A stretch of DNA of 64,000 nucleotides from Massilia sp. erpn (GTDB lineage Bacteria; Pseudomonadota; Gammaproteobacteria; Burkholderiales; Burkholderiaceae_D), in contig NZ_CP053748.1 in NCBI RefSeq assembly GCF_024400215.1, positions 682,001-746,000 of the forward strand, written 5' to 3'. Each line of letters begins with the position of its first letter. Within the stretch, counting starts at the first letter, position 1. The notes beneath the pieces were generated by a model, which made no database searches, was not told the origin of the DNA, and worked only from the letters and a program-made list of their open reading frames with translations. The position numbers and the translations under genes are program-made. Shown one piece after another: positions 31,135 through 41,024 of the stretch.

Positions 31135-32096
31135 TGCGCGCCCTCCGGCAGCGGCAGGCGGCGCGCCACGCGCATCACGGCGGAACGCGCGCGCGGGTTG
31201 GCATCCACCTCGACATCGGATGGCTTGATCTTGGCCAGCAGCTTCATTTCCGGCTGCGGCAGGTCGACGGCGCGGATCGGCAGGCGGCGGTCAGGCTGCG
31301 CCACATTCGCCTTGGAGGCGAAGAAGCGCTTGACCATGCGGTCTTCCAGCGAGTGGAAGCTGATGATGGCCATGATGCCGCCGGGCGCCAGCGCGTCGAA
31401 GGCCTGGTTCAGCCCAGCCTCGAGGTCTTCAAGCTCTTTATTGACGAAAATCCGGATAGCCTGAAAAGTGCGGGTTGCCGGATCCTTGCCCTTCTCCCGT
31501 GTTTTGACCGCGCCTGCCACGATGCCGGCAAGCTGTCGTGTGCTTGAAATTGGCTCGACTGCCCGGCGAGCAACAATCGCCTTTGCAATCTGAAAAGCAA
31601 ACCGTTCTTCCCCATAATCTCTAATCACCTTTTCCAGTGTCTGTTCGGTTTCAGTGGCCAGCCACTCCGCCGCCGACATGCCGCGCGTGGTGTCCATGCG
31701 CATGTCGAGCGGTCCGTCGTTGCGGAAACTGAAGCCGCGCGCGGCGTCATCCACCTGGGGCGAAGAGATGCCCAGGTCGAGCAAAATGCCATCCACGGCA
31801 CCAATGCCACGCTCGGCCAGCGCGGCGGCCATGGTGGCGAAGCTGTCGTGCACGATCGTGAAACGGGAATCGGCCACCTGCTCGGCGGTGGCGATGGCTT
31901 GCGGGTCTTTGTCGAAAGCGATCAGGCGCGCATCCTGGCCCAGGCGGGACAGGATCAGGCGGCTATGGCCGCCACGGCCGAAGGTGCCGTCGATGAAGGT
32001 GCCGTTGGCGCGTGCGCCGGCCAGGTCGAGCGCATCGACCGCTTCATCTAACAGCACCGTACGATGCTGGAATTCTGGCACCGCTGTAGTCGTCAT
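31131..32096 (-). CDS. rsmH: 16S rRNA (cytosine(1402)-N(4))-methyltransferase
   Basis: RsmH (MraW) methylates C1402 in the ribosomal P site. The 321-residue product has the opening [18 protein letters not shown]-binding segment [54 protein letters not shown], and the C-terminal [16 protein letters not shown]. Length and motif order are normal. It is second in the dcw operon, 12 bp after mraZ. Confidence 0.97.
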   Translation of the reverse strand: MTTTAVPEFQHRTVLLDEAVDALDLAGARANGTFIDGTFGRGGHSRLILSRLGQDARLIAFDKDPQAIATAEQVADSRFTIVHDSFATMAAALAERGIGAVDGILLDLGISSPQVDDAARGFSFRNDGPLDMRMDTTRGMSAAEWLATETEQTLEKVIRDYGEERFAFQIAKAIVARRAVEPISSTRQLAGIVAGAVKTREKGKDPATRTFQAIRIFVNKELEDLEAGLNQAFDALAPGGIMAIISFHSLEDRMVKRFFASKANVAQPDRRLPIRAVDLPQPEMKLLAKIKPSDVEVDANPRARSAVMRVARRLPLPEGAQ

Positions 32097-32108
32097 GGAT
32101 GGCGGGCC

Positions 32109-32537
32109 TTAGAAAGAAAAATCGGAGAGGGTGTCGGGCATGCCGGCATCGATGGTGGCTTGCTCGTTCTCGGCGCGCTTGGCCGGATCCCAGATCTCGA
32201 AGTGGGTCAGCATGCCGGACAGCAGGACTTCGCGGCCCAGGCCGACGGCGTCGCGCAGCTCGGGCGCGATCAGGATGCGGCCGGCCGAGTCCATCTCAAC
32301 GTCGCAGGCGTTGCCGAGCAGGATGCGCTGCCAGCCGCGGGCCGACATGGGCCAGCTGGCGATCTGGTCGCGCTTGGCTTCCCACACGTGGCGCGGGTAC
32401 ATCAGCAGGCAGCCATCGGGGTGTTTGGTCAGCGTGAGGCGGCCTTCGCACTGGATGGTCAGGGCGTCACGGTGCTTGGCGGGGATGGACATCCTGCCTT
32501 TCGCATCGAGATTGATTGCGGACGCGCCTTGGAACAC
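32109..32537 (-). CDS. mraZ: Transcriptional regulator MraZ
   Basis: MraZ is an AbrB/SpoVT-fold ring-forming DNA-binding protein that represses its own operon in E. coli. The 142-residue product begins MFQGASAINLDAKGRMSIPAKHRD, the first SpoVT-AbrB repeat, with a second repeat around CDVEMDSAGRILIAPELRD. It is the first gene of the dcw cluster, with a set of GTGGG-like boxes with 10-bp spacing 64 to 98 bp upstream of its start. Confidence 0.95.
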   Translation of the reverse strand: MFQGASAINLDAKGRMSIPAKHRDALTIQCEGRLTLTKHPDGCLLMYPRHVWEAKRDQIASWPMSARGWQRILLGNACDVEMDSAGRILIAPELRDAVGLGREVLLSGMLTHFEIWDPAKRAENEQATIDAGMPDTLSDFSF

Positions 32538-32590
32538 GGGAACCTTCTTGACCTCAGTTTTGGTTAGCCAACTTGTGCCTGGAATTTCTC

Positions 32591-32635
32591 ACCAAAAAAT
32601 CCCACAAAACGACACTTTTTCACACAGATGCCCAC
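32591..32635 (-). promoter_or_regulatory. MraZ box array upstream of mraZ
   Basis: On the minus strand, five-base boxes recur exactly every 10 bp: GTGGG (32631-32635), GTGTG (32621-32625), GTGTC (32611-32615), GTGGG (32601-32605), and a degenerate TTGGT at 32591-32595. MraZ is known to bind tandem GTGGG/TGGGN repeats with 10-bp period at its own promoter. This places the dcw operon under MraZ autorepression; the core promoter itself is not clearly visible. Confidence 0.8.
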
Positions 32636-32640
32636 TTTAG

Positions 32641-33169
32641 AGGAAGCCCTGATAGTGGTCAAGCGATTTCCGGCTAGCAAAACATGGATTTTACTAATGA
32701 AATTAAGGACTTAGCGCCGATCCTTGAAGCGACCTCCAGTAAAAATACCTCTACAAATCAGGACATTATGAAAGATAGTGAAAGTGCTACCTTATCTGGA
32801 GCGCGTTTTTGGGCGTCGCAAAATGGAGAAAATAAAAGTCAGAAAAAGCCATTAAGTTGCCCACTGACAACGGGGCCTTAGTGTTTTTGCAAGATACCAA
32901 AAATCGTGCTTCAATGAGTAAAAAACAGGCAAAAAATGGGGGTGGTCTCGGGGAAAAGTCCTGTCTGCCACGCTTTGCGCGCGATCCGAAGCTGGGGTTC
33001 TCAGGTGGGAATACTGCTCTTTCGGCCTAGCCAGTGCTTGATTCTTCAGCAAAATTTTTATTGCCGTAAATCAATTTGTATATACAACTTATGAACCGCT
33101 TTCCATCCCCGGCGCCTGCGCCGGCTGGCCTAATTATACCGGCCGGCGCAGGCGAACCAGGAAAGTGTA
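32641..33169. other. AT-rich region between the dcw operon and the collagenase gene
   Basis: About 530 bp, clearly richer in A and T than its surroundings, and it contains no convincing gene: short open frames of 65-66 codons on each strand lack a ribosome binding site and family resemblance. Its minus-strand right side would carry the dcw promoter, and its left side the end of the collagenase transcript. Confidence 0.5.
33113..33154. repeat. Inverted repeat downstream of the collagenase gene
   Basis: A perfect 13-base stem, CGCCTGCGCCGGC (33113-33125) with its complement at 33142-33154, and a 16-base AT-rich loop. It lies 16 bp after the collagenase stop codon on the minus strand. There is no U tract, so it is more likely a transcript-end stabiliser or weak terminator than a classical terminator. 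Confidence 0.65.
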
Positions 33170-35425
33170 TCAGTCGTACAAGGCCGCTACCGAGAGGCCG
33201 CTGAACGGCTGTTTCGCGTCCAGCATGATGTAGTACCAGCGTCCGGCGGCGGGGCTGCCGATGCCGATATTTTCAGCATTGCCGGCGCCGGCCGACAGCG
33301 CGTCATACGATGCGGTGGTCGGATAGCGGTCCAGCGCCAGGTAGATATTCGCGTCGCCGCTGCCGCCGCCGCTGACCACGCGCACGTTCTTCGCGCCGGC
33401 CGGCAGCATCAGGTAGACATAGCTGCGCGAGCTGGAAGACAGGTTGCGGATCGCGCAGTTCTTGCCCAGATACGTGGCGGAGGAACAGGTGGGCAGCGTG
33501 CTCAGTTCATCCGGCAGCTGCGGCTCGCCAGCGGTGGTGGCGGCATCGGCCCAGGCGGCGAATTCGCTGTCGTAGCCGCTGCCGATCTGGCGCACGAAGT
33601 CCTGGTAGCGGCTGTAGTCCCCGCTGCGGAACCTGGCCAGCACCGTATCCACGTCGCCGCGGTGGCGCTCCATCATGAAGCGGGTCGCCATATAGCCCCA
33701 GCGGTAAGCCCGGTCCACGTAGTCGTTCATGCTGTAGGTATTGCCGAAGATTTCACTGAGCTTGTATTTGCGGCTGCGCACCATATCGATGGCAGCCTGG
33801 TTGTTATTGCGCAGCGAAAGATATTCGGCAATGCCCTCGATCCACCACACGGTCGGCACCGAAGTGCTGGCGCCGAAGTCGCCGTACATATTGAAGCGGC
33901 CATCGAGGTAGTGGACATACTCGTGCTCCAGGTTCCACACCTTGAAGCTGGGGCGCAGCCACGAGGCTTCGTGGGCGATGAAGCGCGCCTGGTTGCCCGC
34001 TTCGGCCGGATTGCCCTCCAAATACATGCCACCGTTATCGGTGTCGATATCGTAGATGATGCTGGCGTATTTGCTGTAGTTGCTATAGTCATCGAAGACC
34101 ACCAGCTCCAGCGCCGTATTGTTATCGTGCGCCACCGGCGTGCGCTTGGTCTGCAGCATGGCGTGCACATAGCCCTCCTCGTTGGCCAGCGCCGTGCACA
34201 CTTCTTGCACCTGGGCCGCCGTCATCTCCTGGGCGCGCAGACGCAGGCTGGGGCTGCAGGCATGGTTCACCTTCAGCACTTCGTTGGCCAGCTGGGTTTC
34301 GAAATTGCAGGTGCCGTATTGGCTGCAGTTGGCGTTGTCGTAGTACTTCACGGCCTGGGCGGCGGCCAGCCACAGCATGGAATCGGCGCCGGTCATGGTG
34401 GTCGTACCCAGCATATTCTGCACCATCGGCTTCACGCCGGACTTCAAGGCCGGGTACTGCAGGAAGCGGAAGGCTTCGTTGGCCGCATCCTGCAGCTGGA
34501 AGGCGGCATAACTGCCCAGGAGGGCTGCCTTATTATTCAGCAGGAAGGTGTTCAATGTGCTGGCATAGGACAGATCGTTCTGCAGCAGGGCCGCGCCGCC
34601 GGGTGCCGTGTGGGCGGTGAACAGCACGATCAGGGCGCCGGTCAGGGCGCCGCTGACGCTTTCCTGTTTCAGCGCCTCGGCCGCGTTGGGGACGCCGGCG
34701 CGGTTGGTAAAGCGCGTCACCACGCCCTTCACGTCCGCCACATGGTAGGGCGTGTCGTTCATATTCGTGATCAGCTTGAACACTTCCAGCGCGGTGGACG
34801 GCGCCACCGTATTCGGCTGATACAGGCCGTTGCCCTGCACCAGCTGGCGGATGGTGGCGCGCAGCGGCGCCACCAGGGAAGCCGGCAGCGCGGGCTGGGT
34901 GCCGCCGCTGGCCAGGTAGTAGCCGGCGCGCAGATACAGCACCAGGTTGACCACGGCCATATTGCTGCCGTTGTAGCTGGCGGCCTCGCTGGCCAGGCGG
35001 CTGGCGACGGCATTCAGGTTGGCGCTGGAATAAATGCTGGCCGCCTGCGCGGAATTCAGGGAAAACAGCGGATAAGTGCATTCATAGTCCGGCAAGCCGA
35101 CCAGATAACTGGCCAGGGCCGCGCCGCTGTAAGTGGCCAGCTTGTTCATATCCTTGCAGTCCTCGGTGGCCGCCAGGGACTTTGCGCTGCTGCGCTGGTT
35201 GCGCGGCAGCAGGTCGTTGCGCGGCTTCTTGCTGACCGAGAGGCCATAGCGCGACTGCTCGTCGGAGGGCGGCAAGGTCTGGCGCTGGTGCGGCATGGGC
35301 GCCTGCTTCAAGCGTTCCTGATGCGCGTGCGGGTGGGCAACGCCGGTGTCGGCCTGGGCCGCGGCGCCGGCCAGCAAAGCCGTCAGCAAGCCGGCCGTGA
35401 ATGCGGTATTCCGTGAAAAAGACAT
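33170..35425 (-). CDS. Secreted M9-family collagenase-like metalloprotease
   Basis: A 751-residue secreted protease of the M9 (microbial collagenase) family. A signal peptide occupies residues 1-25. The gluzincin motif HEYVH lies at about 501-505 with the third zinc ligand Glu at about 530 in WWIEGIAEYLSL, and the N-terminal about 90-430 region resembles the M9 activator domain. The last about 90 residues (SSSRSYVYLMLPAGAKNVRVV to the end) look like a PPC domain that aids export or substrate binding. The ATG at 35425 has GGAG 8 bp upstream. Collagen or gelatin as substrate is family knowledge, not shown here. Confidence 0.88.
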   Translation of the reverse strand: MSFSRNTAFTAGLLTALLAGAAAQADTGVAHPHAHQERLKQAPMPHQRQTLPPSDEQSRYGLSVSKKPRNDLLPRNQRSSAKSLAATEDCKDMNKLATYSGAALASYLVGLPDYECTYPLFSLNSAQAASIYSSANLNAVASRLASEAASYNGSNMAVVNLVLYLRAGYYLASGGTQPALPASLVAPLRATIRQLVQGNGLYQPNTVAPSTALEVFKLITNMNDTPYHVADVKGVVTRFTNRAGVPNAAEALKQESVSGALTGALIVLFTAHTAPGGAALLQNDLSYASTLNTFLLNNKAALLGSYAAFQLQDAANEAFRFLQYPALKSGVKPMVQNMLGTTTMTGADSMLWLAAAQAVKYYDNANCSQYGTCNFETQLANEVLKVNHACSPSLRLRAQEMTAAQVQEVCTALANEEGYVHAMLQTKRTPVAHDNNTALELVVFDDYSNYSKYASIIYDIDTDNGGMYLEGNPAEAGNQARFIAHEASWLRPSFKVWNLEHEYVHYLDGRFNMYGDFGASTSVPTVWWIEGIAEYLSLRNNNQAAIDMVRSRKYKLSEIFGNTYSMNDYVDRAYRWGYMATRFMMERHRGDVDTVLARFRSGDYSRYQDFVRQIGSGYDSEFAAWADAATTAGEPQLPDELSTLPTCSSATYLGKNCAIRNLSSSSRSYVYLMLPAGAKNVRVVSGGGSGDANIYLALDRYPTTASYDALSAGAGNAENIGIGSPAAGRWYYIMLDAKQPFSGLSVAALYD

Positions 35426-35622
35426 ATCTACCACTCCTCTAAATGGGTGCGTACCTGATGTTCGTTTTATGGAATGCCAGCGGGCCCACTGACGAGGAAA
35501 TACTATCTTGGCAAGCTTGCCGGCATGGCGGCGCAAGCCGCCGCTTTTGACAGTTCGCTATATTTCGACGGGCAGACCGCTGCGATCGGCACAGCGTGCA
35601 GGGCGAAAATGATACAAAACAC

Positions 35623-36423
35623 TCAAGCCTTAGGCTCGATCCTGTGACATTGCAGGCGGTATTGCATCGGCGTCAGGCCGGTGAAGGCCTTGAACTGGCG
35701 GCTGAAAGCACTGTGGTCGGTGTAACCGCACTCGATGGCGATGTCGGCGATGCTGCGCGCCGGATCGGTTTCGATCAGGCTCAGGGCGCCGTTCAGCCGC
35801 GTTTGCAGCAGCAGCTGGCGTGGCGTGTAGTGGAAGACGCGCTGGAACAGGCGTTCGACGCGCGCCAGGCTCAGTCCCTCCTCTTTTGCAAGCTCATTCA
35901 GGCTGAGAGGCTGGCGGTGGTTGTCGCGGATGCGCTGGGCGATATTGGCGATCTGGCGGTAAACCGGATGCACTTCGTCGGCCAGGCCCAGGTCATGCGA
36001 AGTACCGACCAGGCCAATGATGGCGCCGGCCTCGTCGCGCAAAGGCGTCTTGTGGGTCAGGCACCAGCCGCGCCGCCGGTTCGGGTAGAGATGCAGTTCC
36101 AGATGCTTGCGGATGGTACAGCCGGCTTCGATCACCTGCCGGTCCTGGTCCATATACGCCTGGGCCAGCGGACGCGGATGCACGTCCAGCGCCGTCTTGC
36201 CCAGCAGCTCCTGCTTGCTGCGCAGGCCGCAACGGCGCGCCAGCGTGTGGTTCACGGCCATGTAGCGGCCGGCACGGTCCTTGACGAAGAAGGCGACGTC
36301 GGTCAACGCGTCGAACAGGGTTTCGATGGCCGCCAGTTCGACCCCGAAAGGGGGCTGCAGCGCATCGGCCAGCACGTGGCCCGGCAAGGCAGGTTGCCGC
36401 TGCTGCGCAAAATCGTTCAACAT
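35623..36423 (-). CDS. AraC-family regulator with PAS sensor domain
   Basis: A 266-residue regulator: an N-terminal PAS domain about residues 25-145 (LFDALTDVAFFVKDRAGRYMAVNHTLARRCGL to GTSHDLGLADE) and an AraC-type double helix-turn-helix about 160-266 (SLNELAKEEGLSLARVERLFQRVF and ARSIADIAIECGYTDHSAFSRQFKAFTGLTPMQYR). The signal sensed by the PAS domain is unknown. It follows glpK on the same strand after a 98-bp gap; a link to glycerol use is possible but not shown. The ATG at 36423 has GGAGGG-like purines upstream, and the longer frame to 36636 enters glpK. Confidence 0.87.
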   Translation of the reverse strand: MLNDFAQQRQPALPGHVLADALQPPFGVELAAIETLFDALTDVAFFVKDRAGRYMAVNHTLARRCGLRSKQELLGKTALDVHPRPLAQAYMDQDRQVIEAGCTIRKHLELHLYPNRRRGWCLTHKTPLRDEAGAIIGLVGTSHDLGLADEVHPVYRQIANIAQRIRDNHRQPLSLNELAKEEGLSLARVERLFQRVFHYTPRQLLLQTRLNGALSLIETDPARSIADIAIECGYTDHSAFSRQFKAFTGLTPMQYRLQCHRIEPKA

Positions 36424-36521
36424 GGCCGCCCTCCCCTTCGCTCGCCCTCCGCCGCGGCGGTGGTGGTTATCTGTATGCGAGGAAATATACCTTATGCGGC
36501 GGCGCGCACGTTTGCAGGACT

Positions 36522-38012
<1,491 letters not shown>

Positions 38013-38040
38013 CGAGTTACGAAGAAAATCGAATTCAAGT

Positions 38041-38396
38041 GAAGCAAGCCGATAGGCCGGATTTTGTTACGGCGCCGACCCTTGCGAACCGGCGCTATGA
38101 CAGCCATTCCTCTAGGCGCCGAATTACTCCGGCGCTCAAGCTTTCTACCCGCACGCTCCGCGAGCAACATCATCGCGTGCCTATTTGAAATTGCACCAGG
38201 TGGAGGTTACCGCGTTTCACCGTAACTTAATACGCTCGTCTCTGTGGCCCTATTCCTCGCCTTATACCCTACCCCGGCTTACGCCGGATCAGGCTTTCAG
38301 CGGACGGCCGTTAACCGTCACCCCGCTCTATGGAGTCCGGACCTTCCTCCCGCCAGTGCATTGCTGCACCGGCCAGCGGCTGTCTGGCTTGCTTCA
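38041..38396 (-). ncRNA. rnpB: RNase P RNA (class A)
   Basis: The catalytic RNA that trims tRNA 5' ends. Read on the minus strand, it starts GAAGCAAGCCAGACAGCC and ends with the complementary GGCTTGCTTC, forming the closing P1 helix. Between them are the conserved GGGAGGAAGGTCCGGACTCC (CR-I), the ACAGAGACGAGC motif and CGGTGAAACGCGGTAACC (P10-P11 region), and near the end AAAATCCGGCC, the region that pairs with tRNA CCA. Length of about 356 nt is normal for class A. Short open frames over this span are not genes. Confidence 0.95.
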
Positions 38397-38402
38397 CCCG
38401 CT

Positions 38403-38432
38403 ATTGTAACCTGCCGCCCCCTCCCCCGGCAA
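38403..38432 (-). promoter_or_regulatory. Sigma-70 promoter of rnpB
   Basis: On the minus strand TTGCCG (38432-38427) and TACAAT (38408-38403) are 18 bp apart, and the -10 box is 6 bp before the first base of the predicted RNA. The position fits the mature 5' end. Confidence 0.7.
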
Positions 38433-38560
38433 AAAGCGCCCCGTTCCAGAGTAGACAAATGAAAAATGGTGTCGCCATTTCAAAAGCCGCTCCCCCGGCG
38501 CCGTTCTAGAATGGCGGATCATCAGGATTTCTACCCCGTTTTTTTACAGAGGCTAGCACC

Positions 38561-40264
38561 ATGACGCAACCATCCCGTTCCGGCGGCCAGATTCTGGTCG
38601 ATGCACTGAAAGTCCACGGCGTCGATACCGCCTTCGGCGTTCCCGGCGAAAGCTATCTCGACGTGCTCGACGCCCTGCACGATTCCGGCATCCGCTTCAT
38701 CATCAACCGCCAGGAAGGGGGCGCCGCCTTCATGGCCGACGCCTATGGCAAGCTGACCGGCCAGCCCGGCATCTGTTTCGTCACGCGCGGCCCGGGCGCC
38801 ACCAATGCCTCGATCGGCGTGCATACCGCCTTCCAGGATTCGACCCCGATGATCCTCTTCATCGGCCAGGTGGGCGGCGACTTCATGGACCGCGAAGCCT
38901 TCCAGGAAGTCGATTACCGCCGCATGTTCGGCCAGATGGCGAAATGGGTGGCCCAGATCGACCGCGCCGAGCGCATTCCCGAATACCTCGCGCGCGCCTT
39001 CCAGGTGGCCACCAGCGGCCGTCCCGGTCCCGTGGTGCTGGCCCTGCCGGAAGACATGCTGATCACCCAGGCCAGCGTGGCCGACACGCGCCGCTACCAG
39101 CCGGTGCAAGCCTCGCCTTCGCGCGCCCAGATCGGCCAGCTGCGTGAGATGCTGGCCGAAGCCCAGCGCCCGCTGCTGTTGCTGGGCGGTGGCGGCTGGA
39201 ACGCGCAAGCCTGCGCCGACATCCAGCGCTTTGCCGAAGCCAACGCCCTGCCCGTGTCCTGCGCCTTCCGTTTCCAGGACTTGCTGGACAATAGCCACCC
39301 GAACTATATCGGCGATGTCGGCATCGGCATCAATCCCAAGCTGGCGGCGCGCGTCAAGAACGCCGACCTGATCATCGCCATCGGCCCGCGCCTGGGCGAG
39401 ATGACCACCAGTGGCTATTCCATCATCGCCTCGCCGCTGCCGGCGCAGCGCCTGGTGCACTTCCACGCTAGCGCCGAGGAACTGGGCAGCGTCTACCAGG
39501 CCGAATTGATGATCGCCAGCGGCATGCCGCAAGCGGCGGCCATGCTGGCCGAGATGGAACCGGTCGACAGCGGCGCATGGCGCGGCAGCGTGGCCGAAGC
39601 GCGCGCCGAGCTGGCCGCCTGGCAGGAAAAGCCGCCCATCTTCCAGGACGGCAAAGCGCCGCTCGACCTGTGGCAGGTGGTGCAGGACATCCGCGCCCAG
39701 ACGCCGGCCGACACCATCATCACCAACGGCGCCGGCAATTACGCCACCTGGGCGCACCGCTTCCACACGTATGGCGGCATGCGCACCCAGCTCGCGCCCA
39801 CCAGCGGCGCCATGGGCTATGGCGTGCCGTCCGGCGTGGCCGCCAAGATCGTCGCGCCGCAGCGCACCGTGATCACCTTCGCCGGCGACGGCGAGTACAT
39901 GATGAACGGCCAGGAACTGGCGACGGCGGTGCAGTACCGCGCCGGCCTGGTCATCATCGTCTTCAACAACCAGATGTTCGGCACTATCCGCATGCACCAG
40001 GAGCGCGAATATCCGGGCCGCGTCTCGGGCACCACCCTGCACAACCCGGACTTCGCCGCCATGGCGCAGGCCTATGGCGCGCGCGGCGAAGTGGTGAACA
40101 CCACGGCGGAATTCGCCCCGGCCCTGCAGCGCGCCCTGGCGCACGCCCGCGAGCAGCAGCTGCCTGCGCTGATCGAGCTGCGCTATGACGGCAATCTGAT
40201 CACGCCGGGCGCGACGCTGGAAACCATCAGCAAGAACGCGCTGGCGGCAAAAGCAGCGAAATAA
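38561..40264 (+). CDS. Thiamine pyrophosphate-dependent enzyme (acetolactate-synthase-like)
   Basis: A 567-residue enzyme of the TPP family with the three usual domains: N-terminal PYR domain (GVDTAFGVPGESYLDVLDAL, with the catalytic Glu in RQEGGAAFMADAY), a central domain and a C-terminal PP domain with the TPP motif GDGEYMMNGQELATAVQYRAG ending in FNNQMFG. It resembles IlvB-type acetolactate synthases but no ilvN small subunit or ilvC is adjacent, so a catabolic or sulfur/oxalyl-CoA-like decarboxylase role is possible. Substrate cannot be assigned. It ends at a strong terminator. Confidence 0.85.
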   Translation: MTQPSRSGGQILVDALKVHGVDTAFGVPGESYLDVLDALHDSGIRFIINRQEGGAAFMADAYGKLTGQPGICFVTRGPGATNASIGVHTAFQDSTPMILFIGQVGGDFMDREAFQEVDYRRMFGQMAKWVAQIDRAERIPEYLARAFQVATSGRPGPVVLALPEDMLITQASVADTRRYQPVQASPSRAQIGQLREMLAEAQRPLLLLGGGGWNAQACADIQRFAEANALPVSCAFRFQDLLDNSHPNYIGDVGIGINPKLAARVKNADLIIAIGPRLGEMTTSGYSIIASPLPAQRLVHFHASAEELGSVYQAELMIASGMPQAAAMLAEMEPVDSGAWRGSVAEARAELAAWQEKPPIFQDGKAPLDLWQVVQDIRAQTPADTIITNGAGNYATWAHRFHTYGGMRTQLAPTSGAMGYGVPSGVAAKIVAPQRTVITFAGDGEYMMNGQELATAVQYRAGLVIIVFNNQMFGTIRMHQEREYPGRVSGTTLHNPDFAAMAQAYGARGEVVNTTAEFAPALQRALAHAREQQLPALIELRYDGNLITPGATLETISKNALAAKAAK

Positions 40265-40265
40265 G

Positions 40266-40295
40266 AAAAGGCCGGGAAGTTCCCGGCCTTTTTTT
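40266..40295 (+). terminator. Terminator after the TPP enzyme gene
   Basis: Twelve-base arms AAAAGGCCGGGA and complement around AGT, followed by a run of seven T. It starts 2 bp after the stop codon. A-rich left arm also gives a U tract in the other direction for the convergent small secreted protein gene. Confidence 0.92.
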
Positions 40296-40309
40296 CAAAG
40301 GTGCTGCAT

Positions 40310-40861
40310 TCACGCCTGCGTCGGCGGGGCCGGCTCCCATTTCGGGGCTGGCTTCGGCTCCGGCGGCGGCTCCTCCTCATGCGGCCGCGCCTTGGACGGC
40401 GGACAGGCCTTGCACGTCTTCGGCCTGGCGCCAAAGTCGCGCACCAGCGGCAGTTGCATGGGCGGCCCCTGCTCGCCGCAATAGCTGCCTTCCAGCGTCA
40501 GCAGCTTGCCATCGGCCGAGAAGCTGCCGCTGATGGTCTTCTCATCCTGATCGGCCGGCTGCACGGTGAAGTAGAACAGCTTGCCGCGCGGGTCGACATT
40601 CACGTCGCCCGCCACCACCGGCCAGCTCAAGCCGCCGGCCGTATATTCATAAATCACGGTATCGACTTCGGCAAAGCGCTGCAGCGTGATGCGCTGGCCG
40701 CCGAACTCCCCACTCTCGGGATGGATGCACAGATCCGAATACACCCACATGCCATGACGCGGCAAGCCATACGGCTTCTCCTTGCGCGCCGTCTTCGGCG
40801 CCGCCAGCACGGCACAGGAAGCAAACAAGAGGGCGAGGGCGTAGCGGGTATGTTTTTTCAT
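40310..40861 (-). CDS. Small secreted protein with Pro/Glu-rich tail
   Basis: A 183-residue uncharacterised protein. The start MKKHTRYALALLFASCAVLAAP is a signal peptide. The middle (residues about 28-130) shows a beta-rich domain with IHPESGEFGGQRITLQRFAE, KLFYFTVQPADQDEKTISG and two cysteine pairs (DLCIH, SYCGEQ, CKACPP), so disulfides are likely. The C-terminus is a Pro/Glu/Lys-rich tail EEEPPPEPKPAPKWEPAPP. An alternative ATG lies 9 bp upstream. It may be a periplasmic DUF protein; function unknown. Confidence 0.7.
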   Translation of the reverse strand: MKKHTRYALALLFASCAVLAAPKTARKEKPYGLPRHGMWVYSDLCIHPESGEFGGQRITLQRFAEVDTVIYEYTAGGLSWPVVAGDVNVDPRGKLFYFTVQPADQDEKTISGSFSADGKLLTLEGSYCGEQGPPMQLPLVRDFGARPKTCKACPPSKARPHEEEPPPEPKPAPKWEPAPPTQA

Positions 40862-40912
40862 AGCCGCCATTGTACGGCAAGCCCGCCCCCAAGCCCGGCC
40901 TTGGAAAGACAA

Positions 40913-40970
40913 ATGGCTGTGTTCGTGTCCGATTGGGGTCTGACCCCAAGGTGGACACGAACACAGCCAT
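40913..40970. repeat. 58-bp palindrome with GGGGTCTGACCCC core
   Basis: An almost perfect inverted repeat, outer arms ATGGCTGTGTTCGTGTCC and complement, with an inner core TTGGGGTC-T-GACCCCAA. GGGGTCAGACCCC-type cores are known from repeats linked to REP-associated Y1 transposases in other proteobacteria; this is family knowledge, and no such transposase is in this window. It sits between the porin terminator and the small secreted protein gene. Confidence 0.8.
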
Positions 40971-41001
40971 AAAAAAACCGGCTGCCGAGGCAGCCGGTTT
41001 T
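40971..41001 (-). terminator. Terminator of the porin gene
   Basis: On the minus strand an 11-base GC stem (AACCGGCTGCC and complement, 2-base loop) is followed by seven T residues, 23 bp after the stop codon of the porin at 41025. Confidence 0.92.
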
Positions 41002-41024
41002 CAGATCAGGCGATCAGGTTCCGA

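Noticed and set aside
32684..32881. 65-codon open frame upstream of mraZ
   Set aside because: No ribosome binding site, no family resemblance, and it lies in the AT-rich non-coding region.
35530..35546. Terminator between the collagenase start and the AraC gene
   Set aside because: A short GCGGC-GCAA-GCCGC stem exists but has no U tract and its position relative to the AraC gene end does not fit.
38185..38462. Short open frames of 72-74 codons near rnpB
   Set aside because: They lie over the RNase P RNA gene and its promoter, which explains the conserved sequence.
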